A program made the position numbers and the translations under genes. The notes under the pieces were generated by a model. The model saw nothing but the letters and a program-made list of their open reading frames with translations, did not search any database and was not told the DNA's origin. A stretch of 64,000 nucleotides of DNA, taken from IMG/VR virus record IMGVR_UViG_3300025087_000001, positions 1 through 64,000 of that record; one strand, written 5' to 3'. This document shows, piece after piece, positions 34,937-44,551 of the stretch; position 1 is the first letter of the stretch; each line of letters starts with the position of its first letter. The DNA comes from a virus.

Positions 34937-37900
34937 TAAGCGCCAACCTTTGCTACTGTAATATCATTAACAATGTCTAAAATAAATGGTTTTTCAGCAG
35001 CATTAATTACAATCACATCGTTTGCAGGACTATAGGATGGGGATGTAATAGATACGGCTTTAGTTCCAGGTATACTATTTACTGTAGATATAATGTCAGA
35101 AATAGCTATAGACTGGCCAATTGGAGATCCATTAATTAATGCGGCAATATTATTTCTAACTTGCTCCACAATCCTATTAAATGGGATACCAGTTTGAACT
35201 CGAACGTTGATAGAAACTTCAATCCTTCTCTTAAGAGGTGGTTTAATAAAGATTTCAGCCCCAGCAGCAGCAACGCCAGGATATGTAATGCTATCTCTAG
35301 GCTCGCCATATACAATCTTATTAGCTTCTGATATTAATCCAGTGTGGTATCTGTATGAATCTAATCCTTTAACAATACTTTCAGAAAAATTAAGTTTTCC
35401 CATTGCTTCAAAAATAACAGCGCCGGAATCTTTATTAATCTTACTTACTTGTTCGTTAGAATCAAAAACTAACACATATCGATTAGAATTTGACGGATCA
35501 ACAGCCATAGTATAAATCTTTTTATATCCCACATATGGTTCTAACTCTTCCACATACACTTGGGTATGTTTAGAAGCTAATGGAACGCTTGATTGACTAG
35601 TTAAAATATTTCCAACTATTATAGAATTTTTATCCAATATTTTTACAATTGAATATGTTCCTCGATTAGCTTCGGTTAACACAGTTCCTGAAATGACTAA
35701 TTTATCCCCTTCTACTGTGTTTTCATAAGGATGGAATTTTAATGCAGGTTGGTGAATCCTTAAGATATCTGCACCAACTCCAGATACGGTAATTCCTGTT
35801 TCAGATACAGCTAATGCATTGCAGCATTCTATCCAGTTGTCTCCGATTTTAGTAACCATAAATTTACCCTGATTATCGACATCGAAAGTAGTTCCAACCT
35901 CAACGATATCCCCGAGATTTACCACAGAAAAATCAGGTTCAACCCCATTTCCATTCCACTCAATTCTCATATCATTAGTAGTTACAATATCAAACTCGGT
36001 GGATGAATCTATTGTAATTGGGTGGAAATTAGACGAAACTACAACTCTTTCTTCACCAGCAGAGGGATTATCAATGTAAATACTATTTTCGTATTTTCTA
36101 ATAACCCTAAAAATACCTTGATTTACCGCAGCAAAAGGAGATCCGATTTCAACATTATCACCTTCTTTTATAGCGGTACTTATAGTAATATTAGCTGAAT
36201 TAACAATAGCCGAAGCTGCATCTACGCCATATGCGTTATCGGTAACGATAGTGTTGCCGTCGTCAGAAACTCCAACTACTTTAAATGTGCCATTATTAGT
36301 AGTATCGGCCATATTTTGAATTACAATTGTATCTTCTGACATGGCTTCTAGGAAATTTCTACTACCGCTTTCTACTGTATAGCTAGTATATCCAGTTTCA
36401 TTATCGTAATTAACTGAAATACCACCATTATCGGCGTTTATTTCTACAGATTTTGTAAATACAGGTGCGCTACCCGTTATTCCATCCCAAGAGATACAAA
36501 CCAAAGATCCATGTTTTTCAACATGAAATGCCCTTCCCTCATCTCGAATATGGTTTCTAGGTTGGCCAAAATATAAATCATAATTTTCTCTATTTCCAAA
36601 TTCAACTTTTGATTGACCAGCGGTTGGAACATTGGGAGTAATAGTAACATTAGTAGTCGTACTAATTCCCAAATCTTTCTTCTGAGAATAGGTAGCTATT
36701 AATTTTATCCACTGACCGGCATGGAGACCCGATGCTGCCGACCTACTTATACTTGATCTGATATAATTAGTATTAGGAATTGAAGTACTTGAACTTAGAA
36801 AAGACCCCTCAGCCTTATTAGCGCTTCCACCAGTTATTTGTAAAGAACCGTTAGAGCCTAATATTAACGAAGCTAGTTGTAATTTAGTTTCCATATCAGT
36901 AGTTGATATTTTACCTAAAGTTGAAAACCCAGAAACAACTAGTGTTGATATTAAATCAACTACTTGTTTAGATGTGGTAGGTACTAACCTAAGATCTTCA
37001 CCATCGTTAAAAACATAGGCATTAGCTGTGTTAGTATTATAATTTGGTAAAGAAAGAGAGTTTTTAAATGTAAAATTAGCAGCAGGGGCCACAGCGTCCA
37101 CATCACTTTCTAATATCCAATTTATACCGTCCAGTAACGATATTCCGTCTGTATTAACTACAAACGAATTATCTTCGTATGTACTTAAATCTATAACACC
37201 AGCTCCCGTAGTTCCATTATCTCCAATTACAGAAGCGATTATAAAATCACTCAAATTAGCCGTAACGTAATCTACCAATTCTTGTGCTGTCGTATCGGAA
37301 TCTTCAAATAAAGATATGGTGTTATTTTCTAAAGTTGCAATATTATTTTCCGCCACAGCAGAACCACTAGGTCGTCTGACCGTAAAAGAACTTGAAGTAG
37401 CAGAACTTATTCTAAATGTACCTGTATTTTCAACACTAAAATCACCATTAGTATTGATTGTAACGTAATTACCAGCCACTAGTGAATTCATACTAGGATT
37501 TGTCCCGACACTATTATAAGTGTATGTGACCTCTTCTACACCGGCTACTGGGGTATTTGCGGTTATCGTAATATCCCATTGTGTAGTTCCATCAATAGTA
37601 TTCGGAACCGCCGAACCAGATTTTAATGACAATCTAATCCTAACCAAATCGGAAATAACTATCGTATGGCTAATTCCTAAATTATTTGCCGTTGGATAGG
37701 TATATCCTATATTGTATTTTTCTCCACCTCGTCCCCAAATAGCAGCCCTGTACAGAATAGCGTCTTCGTCGGTAGAAGAATTTGGATCAATTACATTCTT
37801 AGCTTTCATAAATACTTTATAGTTATTAAAACTATAGGACGATCCAAAATAAGTATCAAACGTTTCTGTTAATCCAGAATCTATATCGTAAGCCCTAAAG

Positions 37901-40896
37901 CTATCGGCATTAACTGACATACTATTGTTGGTTAATGCTTTTCTATATAAACTAATCGGGAATGTTTTGGTTGATGGATCATTATCCAATATAGTAATTA
38001 GAGAATCGTTATAACTAAAATCCAAAGGATTTGCTAAAAAATAACGATCATTTACCCTTAATCTTCTCATAATATTATTTTGATTAATATCAACAACGGC
38101 TCCGGTTAGGTCTTTAATTTGAACACATTCGTTATAAGACGAATTGTCTTTAATTTCAGATCCGCTAAAAAGATATGGATGTAACATACAAACTATCTCA
38201 TTAGGATCAACACCTAAGGTAGAAAGATTGGTAGTAGATGTAAAATCAGATAAAAAACTATTAGGGACATCTGCTGATTCATCTGCTGACACACTAGAAT
38301 GAATAAATATTGGAAATTCATTATTATAACCCTCACTATCGTTAAAAGCAAAATGGGACGTTATTGATTGGCTAGAATCGCTTAATGTGAAATTTAAGCC
38401 CTTAGCGGCTTCGTTAATGGCAACAATGGTTATTGATCCGTCTAACCCCATGTTTTTACTGGTAATTATTAAATATTCATCATTTTCAACAGAGAAATAA
38501 CCACCTTCTAAAGTTGACGATAATGTAGAAGCTATTGTATTAATATCATAACTACCAGCGCTCATTTTAATTTTTTGAGGTGCGTATTGTGATCGAACAA
38601 TTACTAAACCTTCACTAAAAACGATGGTACTTTGGTCTGATGTGGCTGCATATTCAGAAGCGGTTAGTCTAAGTTCAATATAGTCGTTCGATACAATCTG
38701 TGTACCAACACTACAAACTCGACCTTCAATTCTGTTTTCAGGATTAAATTCGTCTGACCATAGAACTATATAATCACCTTCTAGCACTCCAGAAAAAGCA
38801 TCGGTAACCTGCGATCTGATTCTTATTGTGTTGTTGACTTCTTTAGTAAGGTGAACAATACTATCAGCCACAACACCATGATTTATGATAGTATTTGGCT
38901 TATCTATTAATAACCAAAGGTATGCGTCATTACTTAATGTGACATTTCCTCCAAGTATTTTTGAACTTGATACTGAAGCTTGGGTAAATTCTGTTCCAGC
39001 AGTTAAACTATCTCCTACACTTAAGGCATGAGTTAATTTAAACTGAGCGGTGTTTCTAGAAAAAATAAAATCAGCCTCTCTGCCTTGAGCGGTTAATCCG
39101 TTTGACTGAGAAAACATTCCTTTTACAACTAAGGTAGATGAGGAATCTATTTCTAAAGACGCTCTACTTTTATTTCCCAAGTTAGATGCTAATATTATTC
39201 TAGTTCCATTTATAGTAGCGGTTACTCCAATTAATTTGGAATTAAAAACATTAATCCAAGATTGAAGATTATTGGTTTTTGCTAAACTAGCGTGAGTTCC
39301 TTCTGCGATAAAATCCGCATCGGTAATTATATAAGTTATAAATTGAGTTCCATCAACTTTTAATATTAAAGATTCTCCTGAAACTAACGTATTTGACCAA
39401 TCCGTTTGGTTTTCAGACTCTACAGAAGCCGATCTTCCACTTCTACTCAAAGCTTCTTTATTTTTATAAAGTCTAAGTGTTTGAACCTCATCCCTCTGGA
39501 AACCTAGGGCTATTGCTGAGTCTGTTCCAGTAGTAGGGTCTGTTATTTGCAAATATTCATTATCTTCATTTTTAGAAGTAATAACGACTTTAGTCCCATT
39601 ATTTGATGTCTGAGCTACAAATGTTAATTCTGGATCCGCATTAATAGAAGCTACAATTTCATAGGCCGTCGCATATCCATTATTTTTAAAATCACCAATG
39701 TTAAAAACGTGTTCTGAGAGCGCCCCTCCAATTAAAACAGCCAATCGATCTGTTTCTGAAACAGAGAATGGTGATATTTCGGTAGATTCTAAAAATGCTT
39801 TTCTAACTGAGGTTTGTGATCCACCAGTAGCCAATTGAAAATGGGTTTCCCCACCTAAAGCCGAATCTACAATATATTCAACACCAACACCAGCGTCTTT
39901 TTCCTCATACCCCTCTCCATTATCAATATATAGAGTTGTATTTTCTCCATCTGAAAACATTTCATTAGATGTAACAATAGAATTATCATCGTCTGATTGT
40001 GCTCCAAGCACAGAGTTTTTTACTGCAATTGTCGTACCTAACCCCTTAGAACTACGAGATTTTTTAATTCTATTTCGGATCTCCTCGTCTGTTTCTTCAT
40101 TTTTTCCAGTCGTAAAAGGATTTGGATTAGTAACGCTAGCACCCTCAAAAGGAACTGATGCAAATTCAACTATTGCTCCTCTAGGTATATTACTGTCTGT
40201 TCCAGGCTCTTGAGCTGCTACAGACACGTTTGCTATTTCAACTTCTCCATCTAATATAATTGCGGCTTGGGTCGTTGTAAAAGAAACTACAGGGGATGAC
40301 CCTAAAGTTCTAGTCTTAACAGTAGTTCCGATTGGAATATTCCTAGTACCGCCTTGGGCCAATATAACGCTTTCTGATATATTGTGATATTTAGTTGTTG
40401 CAGATGAAAGATTGATTTCATAAAAACTACCTACAGCAACAATAGATGTGTAAGAAATTGGCCCCTCTATATTTGGAGTTCCACGACCAATATAAATTGC
40501 ACCCGTTGGTGTAAATAAAGAAGCATCTGAAACTTTAATTACAATACTTCCAACCGTAGGAGGATTTGAACCAGCATAAATCTTAGTCGCTATTTTGGTG
40601 TATCGGGTGTCTGATACGGTTACCTTGCCTGTAGCCACTTGAGCTGGGATAGGAAGTACCCTTTCTTCTTTAGCCAATCTTTTTAATGCTTCGGCTCTAG
40701 CCCTATCAACAGAAAAATCTCTTAATATAGCGAACGTATCTCCAGAAGAGCGATATATCGCCTGTGCCATACATTCAAAAAAGGACACCATCGCCCCGCC
40801 AACATTAACATCATTAACACCTATTTTTCCCATATAGGACGCTAACATTTCGCCTAGTATTTGATTATAACTTTTTGGTAAAGGCACGTTTGCCAT
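34936..40896 (-). CDS. Giant baseplate J-like (gp6-type) wedge protein
   Basis: 1986 residues, against ~300-660 for usual J/gp6 proteins. The J signature lies in the first 300 residues: IPIGTTVKTRTLG, then GTDSNIPRGAIVEFASV, NPFTTGKNEETDEEIRNRIK and a GLGTTIAVKNSVLG helix. The C-terminal ~150 residues (RRIEVSINVRVQTGIPFNR ... AINDIISTVN-like) form the closing J domain. Between them lie ~1400 residues of inserted beta domains, with four or five NxGxFxV repeats near residues 1140-1800. Central component of the tail baseplate. Confidence 0.85.
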   Translation of the reverse strand: MANVPLPKSYNQILGEMLASYMGKIGVNDVNVGGAMVSFFECMAQAIYRSSGDTFAILRDFSVDRARAEALKRLAKEERVLPIPAQVATGKVTVSDTRYTKIATKIYAGSNPPTVGSIVIKVSDASLFTPTGAIYIGRGTPNIEGPISYTSIVAVGSFYEINLSSATTKYHNISESVILAQGGTRNIPIGTTVKTRTLGSSPVVSFTTTQAAIILDGEVEIANVSVAAQEPGTDSNIPRGAIVEFASVPFEGASVTNPNPFTTGKNEETDEEIRNRIKKSRSSKGLGTTIAVKNSVLGAQSDDDNSIVTSNEMFSDGENTTLYIDNGEGYEEKDAGVGVEYIVDSALGGETHFQLATGGSQTSVRKAFLESTEISPFSVSETDRLAVLIGGALSEHVFNIGDFKNNGYATAYEIVASINADPELTFVAQTSNNGTKVVITSKNEDNEYLQITDPTTGTDSAIALGFQRDEVQTLRLYKNKEALSRSGRSASVESENQTDWSNTLVSGESLILKVDGTQFITYIITDADFIAEGTHASLAKTNNLQSWINVFNSKLIGVTATINGTRIILASNLGNKSRASLEIDSSSTLVVKGMFSQSNGLTAQGREADFIFSRNTAQFKLTHALSVGDSLTAGTEFTQASVSSSKILGGNVTLSNDAYLWLLIDKPNTIINHGVVADSIVHLTKEVNNTIRIRSQVTDAFSGVLEGDYIVLWSDEFNPENRIEGRVCSVGTQIVSNDYIELRLTASEYAATSDQSTIVFSEGLVIVRSQYAPQKIKMSAGSYDINTIASTLSSTLEGGYFSVENDEYLIITSKNMGLDGSITIVAINEAAKGLNFTLSDSSQSITSHFAFNDSEGYNNEFPIFIHSSVSADESADVPNSFLSDFTSTTNLSTLGVDPNEIVCMLHPYLFSGSEIKDNSSYNECVQIKDLTGAVVDINQNNIMRRLRVNDRYFLANPLDFSYNDSLITILDNDPSTKTFPISLYRKALTNNSMSVNADSFRAYDIDSGLTETFDTYFGSSYSFNNYKVFMKAKNVIDPNSSTDEDAILYRAAIWGRGGEKYNIGYTYPTANNLGISHTIVISDLVRIRLSLKSGSAVPNTIDGTTQWDITITANTPVAGVEEVTYTYNSVGTNPSMNSLVAGNYVTINTNGDFSVENTGTFRISSATSSSFTVRRPSGSAVAENNIATLENNTISLFEDSDTTAQELVDYVTANLSDFIIASVIGDNGTTGAGVIDLSTYEDNSFVVNTDGISLLDGINWILESDVDAVAPAANFTFKNSLSLPNYNTNTANAYVFNDGEDLRLVPTTSKQVVDLISTLVVSGFSTLGKISTTDMETKLQLASLILGSNGSLQITGGSANKAEGSFLSSSTSIPNTNYIRSSISRSAASGLHAGQWIKLIATYSQKKDLGISTTTNVTITPNVPTAGQSKVEFGNRENYDLYFGQPRNHIRDEGRAFHVEKHGSLVCISWDGITGSAPVFTKSVEINADNGGISVNYDNETGYTSYTVESGSRNFLEAMSEDTIVIQNMADTTNNGTFKVVGVSDDGNTIVTDNAYGVDAASAIVNSANITISTAIKEGDNVEIGSPFAAVNQGIFRVIRKYENSIYIDNPSAGEERVVVSSNFHPITIDSSTEFDIVTTNDMRIEWNGNGVEPDFSVVNLGDIVEVGTTFDVDNQGKFMVTKIGDNWIECCNALAVSETGITVSGVGADILRIHQPALKFHPYENTVEGDKLVISGTVLTEANRGTYSIVKILDKNSIIVGNILTSQSSVPLASKHTQVYVEELEPYVGYKKIYTMAVDPSNSNRYVLVFDSNEQVSKINKDSGAVIFEAMGKLNFSESIVKGLDSYRYHTGLISEANKIVYGEPRDSITYPGVAAAGAEIFIKPPLKRRIEVSINVRVQTGIPFNRIVEQVRNNIAALINGSPIGQSIAISDIISTVNSIPGTKAVSITSPSYSPANDVIVINAAEKPFILDIVNDITVAKVGA

Positions 40897-40907
40897 ACTC
40901 TATCTCC

Positions 40908-43589
40908 TTATAAATTCACATCAAAATTAATTGGAAGAATTCCCGATTGATTTGCTAGTTTTACAGCCATATCTATTGCTAAGGTTGGTCCAACTAGTTT
41001 TATAGTTATTCTTTCTATAGAATCAAATCGTGGATCGTCTTCTATCATTTTATTTAAAGCCTTAATTATTTCGCCATTTTCTATATCCGCTACTGACATT
41101 CCATGTTCTAATCCCAATCCATAATCTAAATGTCTAAGTAGTGTTCCTTTTTTAATTTTAATTTTCAACTTTAAAGCCTGTATTAAATTAGTTAAACCAT
41201 TGGATAATCTTAAATCTCCTACTGAATTAATGGCCAAATCACCCTGATCAGTTAATAACCAATCTACTTTGGACAATTTGGTTAAATGTTTTTCGTCCAA
41301 ATATGGTATTTCAAAAGTTCTATCATCTTCCTCAGCAGGTGTATTAATAGGTATATAGATTTGGTTTTGGCTATTTGCTGTTCCTGGTAAATAACCTTGT
41401 AATTTAGCGGCTCCGGCAGTAGTTAAATTATCTAAATTATCTAAACCATCTACTGTTATCAGGTAGTTAGTGTCGCTAATTTTCTCTACATTAATTATCT
41501 TTCTTATAAATGCGGGTACAGTGTTGGACGACAATACAATATTTTGCCCAATATATAATTGATTTAAACTATCGTCAACTGTTATTTGTCTACCTTCTCC
41601 ATTACTTAATAAATTATAGTAAAAGCCCTCCTCATCTATATAAGGGGATCTTAAATTATTTAACGTTACGATCTCAATCCATCTATCGGGGTTCCCTAAA
41701 TATCTTGCCGCAATTTCCTCAATAGTTAAGCCAAAAGGAACGGGGGCTAAGTATTTGGAAGTATATTGTTCAAAATTAATTCCAGCTTCGTTGGCCAATC
41801 CACCAACATATTCTAATGGACTCTCTATCTTATTGTCGTCCCATTCTTTAGTAGCAATCAGAAGGTCGTAGGATTGAATAGCTTCCATTAAGGATTCTAA
41901 TATTTCATTTTCTTCCAAGGTCATGGGAATGATTCTTTCTTTTGGGTCGGGTAGCCCATAAACATCTGAATATGTTTGATTACCGGCACCAAAATAATTA
42001 GATAGATCATTCATTAATTTTTCTAACTCATTTCTCGATTCTCTATGGTCATTAACGGTTGTTAGTCTAATTATCTCTAACTCATTATCAACCAAGGCTT
42101 GTTGTTGTGGGGTTAAAATTAAATCGTCTAAACTAACTGAATTAAATAACTCAAAATTTTCTTCTGGGTTTTCAAATACAGAGTCTAAAGCGCTAGTTTG
42201 TAATGATTGCGAAGCTTCTAGTCCCAACGCCCCATCTGCAACGGCTTGAGTGCTTAAGCCCTCGAAACGATTAGATTCCGATACTATAGCGTTAACCGCC
42301 GCTCCTGCCCCAGCAGTAAGACTTTGTGTTTTTATATTAATACCAATAGAAGAAATACTATTACCGGTCGAAACTCTATTACCACCATTATCTACACCAC
42401 GTTTAAAGGCATTTTTTGTTATAGATAAGGATTCCTTAATAGAACTTTTATAATCACCAATTATAGAACTTGGAAGGTCTACTACCGCAAATGCTAAGCC
42501 ACCCAAATCTTTCACTGCTAAGGCGGTTTGTCTTAAAATATCTAACGGTTTTCTAAAGTCACTCCTTACCGCTCTAAGCAAATTCATAGAAGCTGCCAAA
42601 GTAGCCCTAGCTCCGTTTATTCCCGTAATTATTCTTTGTAATGCGTTAGGAGATAAATCTGGTAATTCAGCCTTTACCCCAGTTTCGTTAGTGGAAATAT
42701 CAACCCGTTTCCACGCTTTAAGTTGAAAACTAAATATTACCTCATTAGGTCTTTGTTGGTTTTGATTCCAATTAAATGTTAGCGGGGTAACTATAAATGA
42801 TTGATTTTGCTTAGGAATATTAAATACTAAGCGCCAATGTTTGTTAACCGCTTTCTTTTTTTCCTGAGCATATCTTTCAAAAAACTGTGCCATCAGATGG
42901 GCTTTGTAATATCCTGTTTCTGTTAAGCTACCTGTAGATTGTGGAGAAGCGGCGTCGGCCAATCGATTAGGGTGTTGTCCAGTAAAAGCACTTTGGACCT
43001 GTTTAATTCCTTGTACAACACCGGTTAATGCTTCAAATGTGCCGCCAAACAAAGATCCTAAAATTGTGGGTGATTTTAATTTAGCACCTTGTGTTGGTCT
43101 ATTTGGCCAAATACCTGTAGTTCCTTGAACTGAAATTAATTTAAATTTAACCCCATTATGCTCTTCTACCACACCACGCATTGTAGCCGAAGTGTTAATG
43201 GCAAACTGGTCAGTAATACTCAATTGTTGGGGGGTTATTGGCAAATCAACAATCCAACCAAGCGATTGGGTCATGGTCTGTGTTAATGAAAAGTCAGTAC
43301 CGTGTTGGAAATATGAGGTATCTACATCCATAGGACGCATAGTGCCCCCTTCGGACGTAATTACTCTTTTTGTACGAATATCTATAACCATTAGTCGGTA
43401 TGGGTAAACCCTATCCCACCTTTTACCATCTATAAAATTGGCTGGAAAAAAAGACTCTTCTTTTTTGGACTTATTAATGTCCCAAGGCTCTACCTGGGCA
43501 CTAATTCCGGTTGATTTTTCTTTAGAGGACGAATCATTAAAACCTAATTGATTATTGACCCAATCCTGCGCTTTATCAAACAAACCCAT
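40908..43589 (-). CDS. Baseplate fusion: gp53/LysM-like region plus gp25-like domain
   Basis: 893 residues. N-terminal region (residues ~55-300) is a baseplate-type beta domain; a LysM-like segment (FGLTIEEIAARYLGNPDRW, near residue 655) resembles that of gp53-type wedge proteins; the last ~120 residues (from LTDQGDLAINSVGDLRLSNG, with GTLLRHLDYGLGLEHGMS) match the gp25/W lysozyme-like wedge domain. A fusion of two wedge proteins normally encoded separately. First gene of the main tail transcript. Confidence 0.8.
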   Translation of the reverse strand: MGLFDKAQDWVNNQLGFNDSSSKEKSTGISAQVEPWDINKSKKEESFFPANFIDGKRWDRVYPYRLMVIDIRTKRVITSEGGTMRPMDVDTSYFQHGTDFSLTQTMTQSLGWIVDLPITPQQLSITDQFAINTSATMRGVVEEHNGVKFKLISVQGTTGIWPNRPTQGAKLKSPTILGSLFGGTFEALTGVVQGIKQVQSAFTGQHPNRLADAASPQSTGSLTETGYYKAHLMAQFFERYAQEKKKAVNKHWRLVFNIPKQNQSFIVTPLTFNWNQNQQRPNEVIFSFQLKAWKRVDISTNETGVKAELPDLSPNALQRIITGINGARATLAASMNLLRAVRSDFRKPLDILRQTALAVKDLGGLAFAVVDLPSSIIGDYKSSIKESLSITKNAFKRGVDNGGNRVSTGNSISSIGINIKTQSLTAGAGAAVNAIVSESNRFEGLSTQAVADGALGLEASQSLQTSALDSVFENPEENFELFNSVSLDDLILTPQQQALVDNELEIIRLTTVNDHRESRNELEKLMNDLSNYFGAGNQTYSDVYGLPDPKERIIPMTLEENEILESLMEAIQSYDLLIATKEWDDNKIESPLEYVGGLANEAGINFEQYTSKYLAPVPFGLTIEEIAARYLGNPDRWIEIVTLNNLRSPYIDEEGFYYNLLSNGEGRQITVDDSLNQLYIGQNIVLSSNTVPAFIRKIINVEKISDTNYLITVDGLDNLDNLTTAGAAKLQGYLPGTANSQNQIYIPINTPAEEDDRTFEIPYLDEKHLTKLSKVDWLLTDQGDLAINSVGDLRLSNGLTNLIQALKLKIKIKKGTLLRHLDYGLGLEHGMSVADIENGEIIKALNKMIEDDPRFDSIERITIKLVGPTLAIDMAVKLANQSGILPINFDVNL

Positions 43590-43655
43590 TAAATAAATCC
43601 TTTTTATAGTAAAATGAATGTTAATATTGGAGGGTTTTTATGGCATTATAATTAT

Positions 43656-43681
43656 AAGATTATCATTATAACAATCTTTAA
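43656..43681. promoter_or_regulatory. Shared intergenic element AAGATTATCATTATAACAATCTTTAA
   Basis: Contains inverted repeat AAGATT / AATCTT and both words also found before the 24978 gene. Sits in the 138-bp gap between divergent genes, so it may regulate the tail genes leftward, the lipoprotein gene rightward, or both. TATAAT at 43647-43652 is adjacent. Confidence 0.4.
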
Positions 43682-43691
43682 GTTAGAACAC

Positions 43692-43727
43692 AAAAGGAGT
43701 GGGTAAGTCCAGTAACCCAATAAAACC
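43692..43727 (+). promoter_or_regulatory. Shine-Dalgarno separated from its start by a hairpin
   Basis: AAAAGGAG (43692-43699) is 28 nt from ATG 43728, too far for normal use. The intervening TGGGT (43700-43704) and ACCCA (43715-43719) form a 5-bp stem with a 10-nt loop; folding leaves 8 nt between GGAG and ATG. A similar arrangement is known for T4 gene 38. Confidence 0.5.
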
Positions 43728-44246
43728 ATGAGATATTTAGTAATTTTATTGTTTTTAATATTTAGCTGTTCGGGCGTTACTCCAACCCAACCAAAAAATG
43801 AAGAATTTAATCCATATTTGGAAAGGTTTATTTTTGAGGCTAGAATATCTAAAGAAGAAATTGACAATAAAATTCATTTAGAATTTCATAAATATCCCGA
43901 CAAGTCAACCGTAATTGGAACATGTAATTTAGGCGTGTACAAAAATGTAGTTTGGATTAATATTGACTGGTGGAACAGAAGAGATGTTTCTGACTATAAA
44001 AGAGAGGCTATGGTTTTTCACGAACTCGGTCATTGTTATTTATTTAGAGACCATACTTTTGAAATAAAGAACGAAAGTTCAATATCGTCTTGGTTTAACG
44101 AATTATTAGTAGAATTAGGGCTCAAGTCTGATAAAAAATATCTTTATGATGGTTGTCCAATATCTTTGATGCACCCCTATGTTTTGTCTAACAGATGTTA
44201 TATTGATCATTACGATTATTATATGAAAGAATTGTTTAGGAGATAA
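43728..44246 (+). CDS. Metzincin-like lipoprotein protease
   Basis: 172 residues. Signal and lipobox MRYLVILLFLIFSCSG (lipidated Cys 14). Zinc-binding motif FHELGHCYLFRDH (HExxH with a further His) and, ~60 residues later, DGCPISLMHP, which suits a Met-turn. A paralogue (47984-48442) conserves both plus the C-terminal YYMxELF. Lipid anchoring puts the enzyme in the cell envelope, so it may remodel the surface of the infected host or act at release. Translation may depend on a hairpin-bridged ribosome-binding site. Confidence 0.75.
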   Translation: MRYLVILLFLIFSCSGVTPTQPKNEEFNPYLERFIFEARISKEEIDNKIHLEFHKYPDKSTVIGTCNLGVYKNVVWINIDWWNRRDVSDYKREAMVFHELGHCYLFRDHTFEIKNESSISSWFNELLVELGLKSDKKYLYDGCPISLMHPYVLSNRCYIDHYDYYMKELFRR

Positions 44247-44248
44247 TA

Positions 44249-44551
44249 GTGGATATAAAGAAATACATAGATCTAGCCCTATCTTCTTTGGAAAAGGCTA
44301 ATTATTACAGCGAGATACCTAAAGAACAATTGGAAAACACGCTAACTAACCATATTGAATATATGTACTTAAAAGAAATGGAAATAGTGTCTCTTCAAAT
44401 AGACGCCGATAGGGTTGGGGGTAAGGCTTGGACATCCAAACAATATGATGAGGCGATAGATAATGTGACTAATACGGTTTTAAACGAAGTTTATGAAATA
44501 GCCCTAACTAATCCTAATTTTAGCCTTAAAAAACTAAAGAAGCCTGTATAA
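44249..44551 (+). CDS. Small hypothetical protein
   Basis: 100 residues from GTG 44249 (AGGAGATAATA upstream). Helical, charged, no Cys. Second gene of a two-gene plus-strand unit; its end overlaps the converging gene by 18 nt. Function unknown. Confidence 0.7.
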   Translation: MDIKKYIDLALSSLEKANYYSEIPKEQLENTLTNHIEYMYLKEMEIVSLQIDADRVGGKAWTSKQYDEAIDNVTNTVLNEVYEIALTNPNFSLKKLKKPV

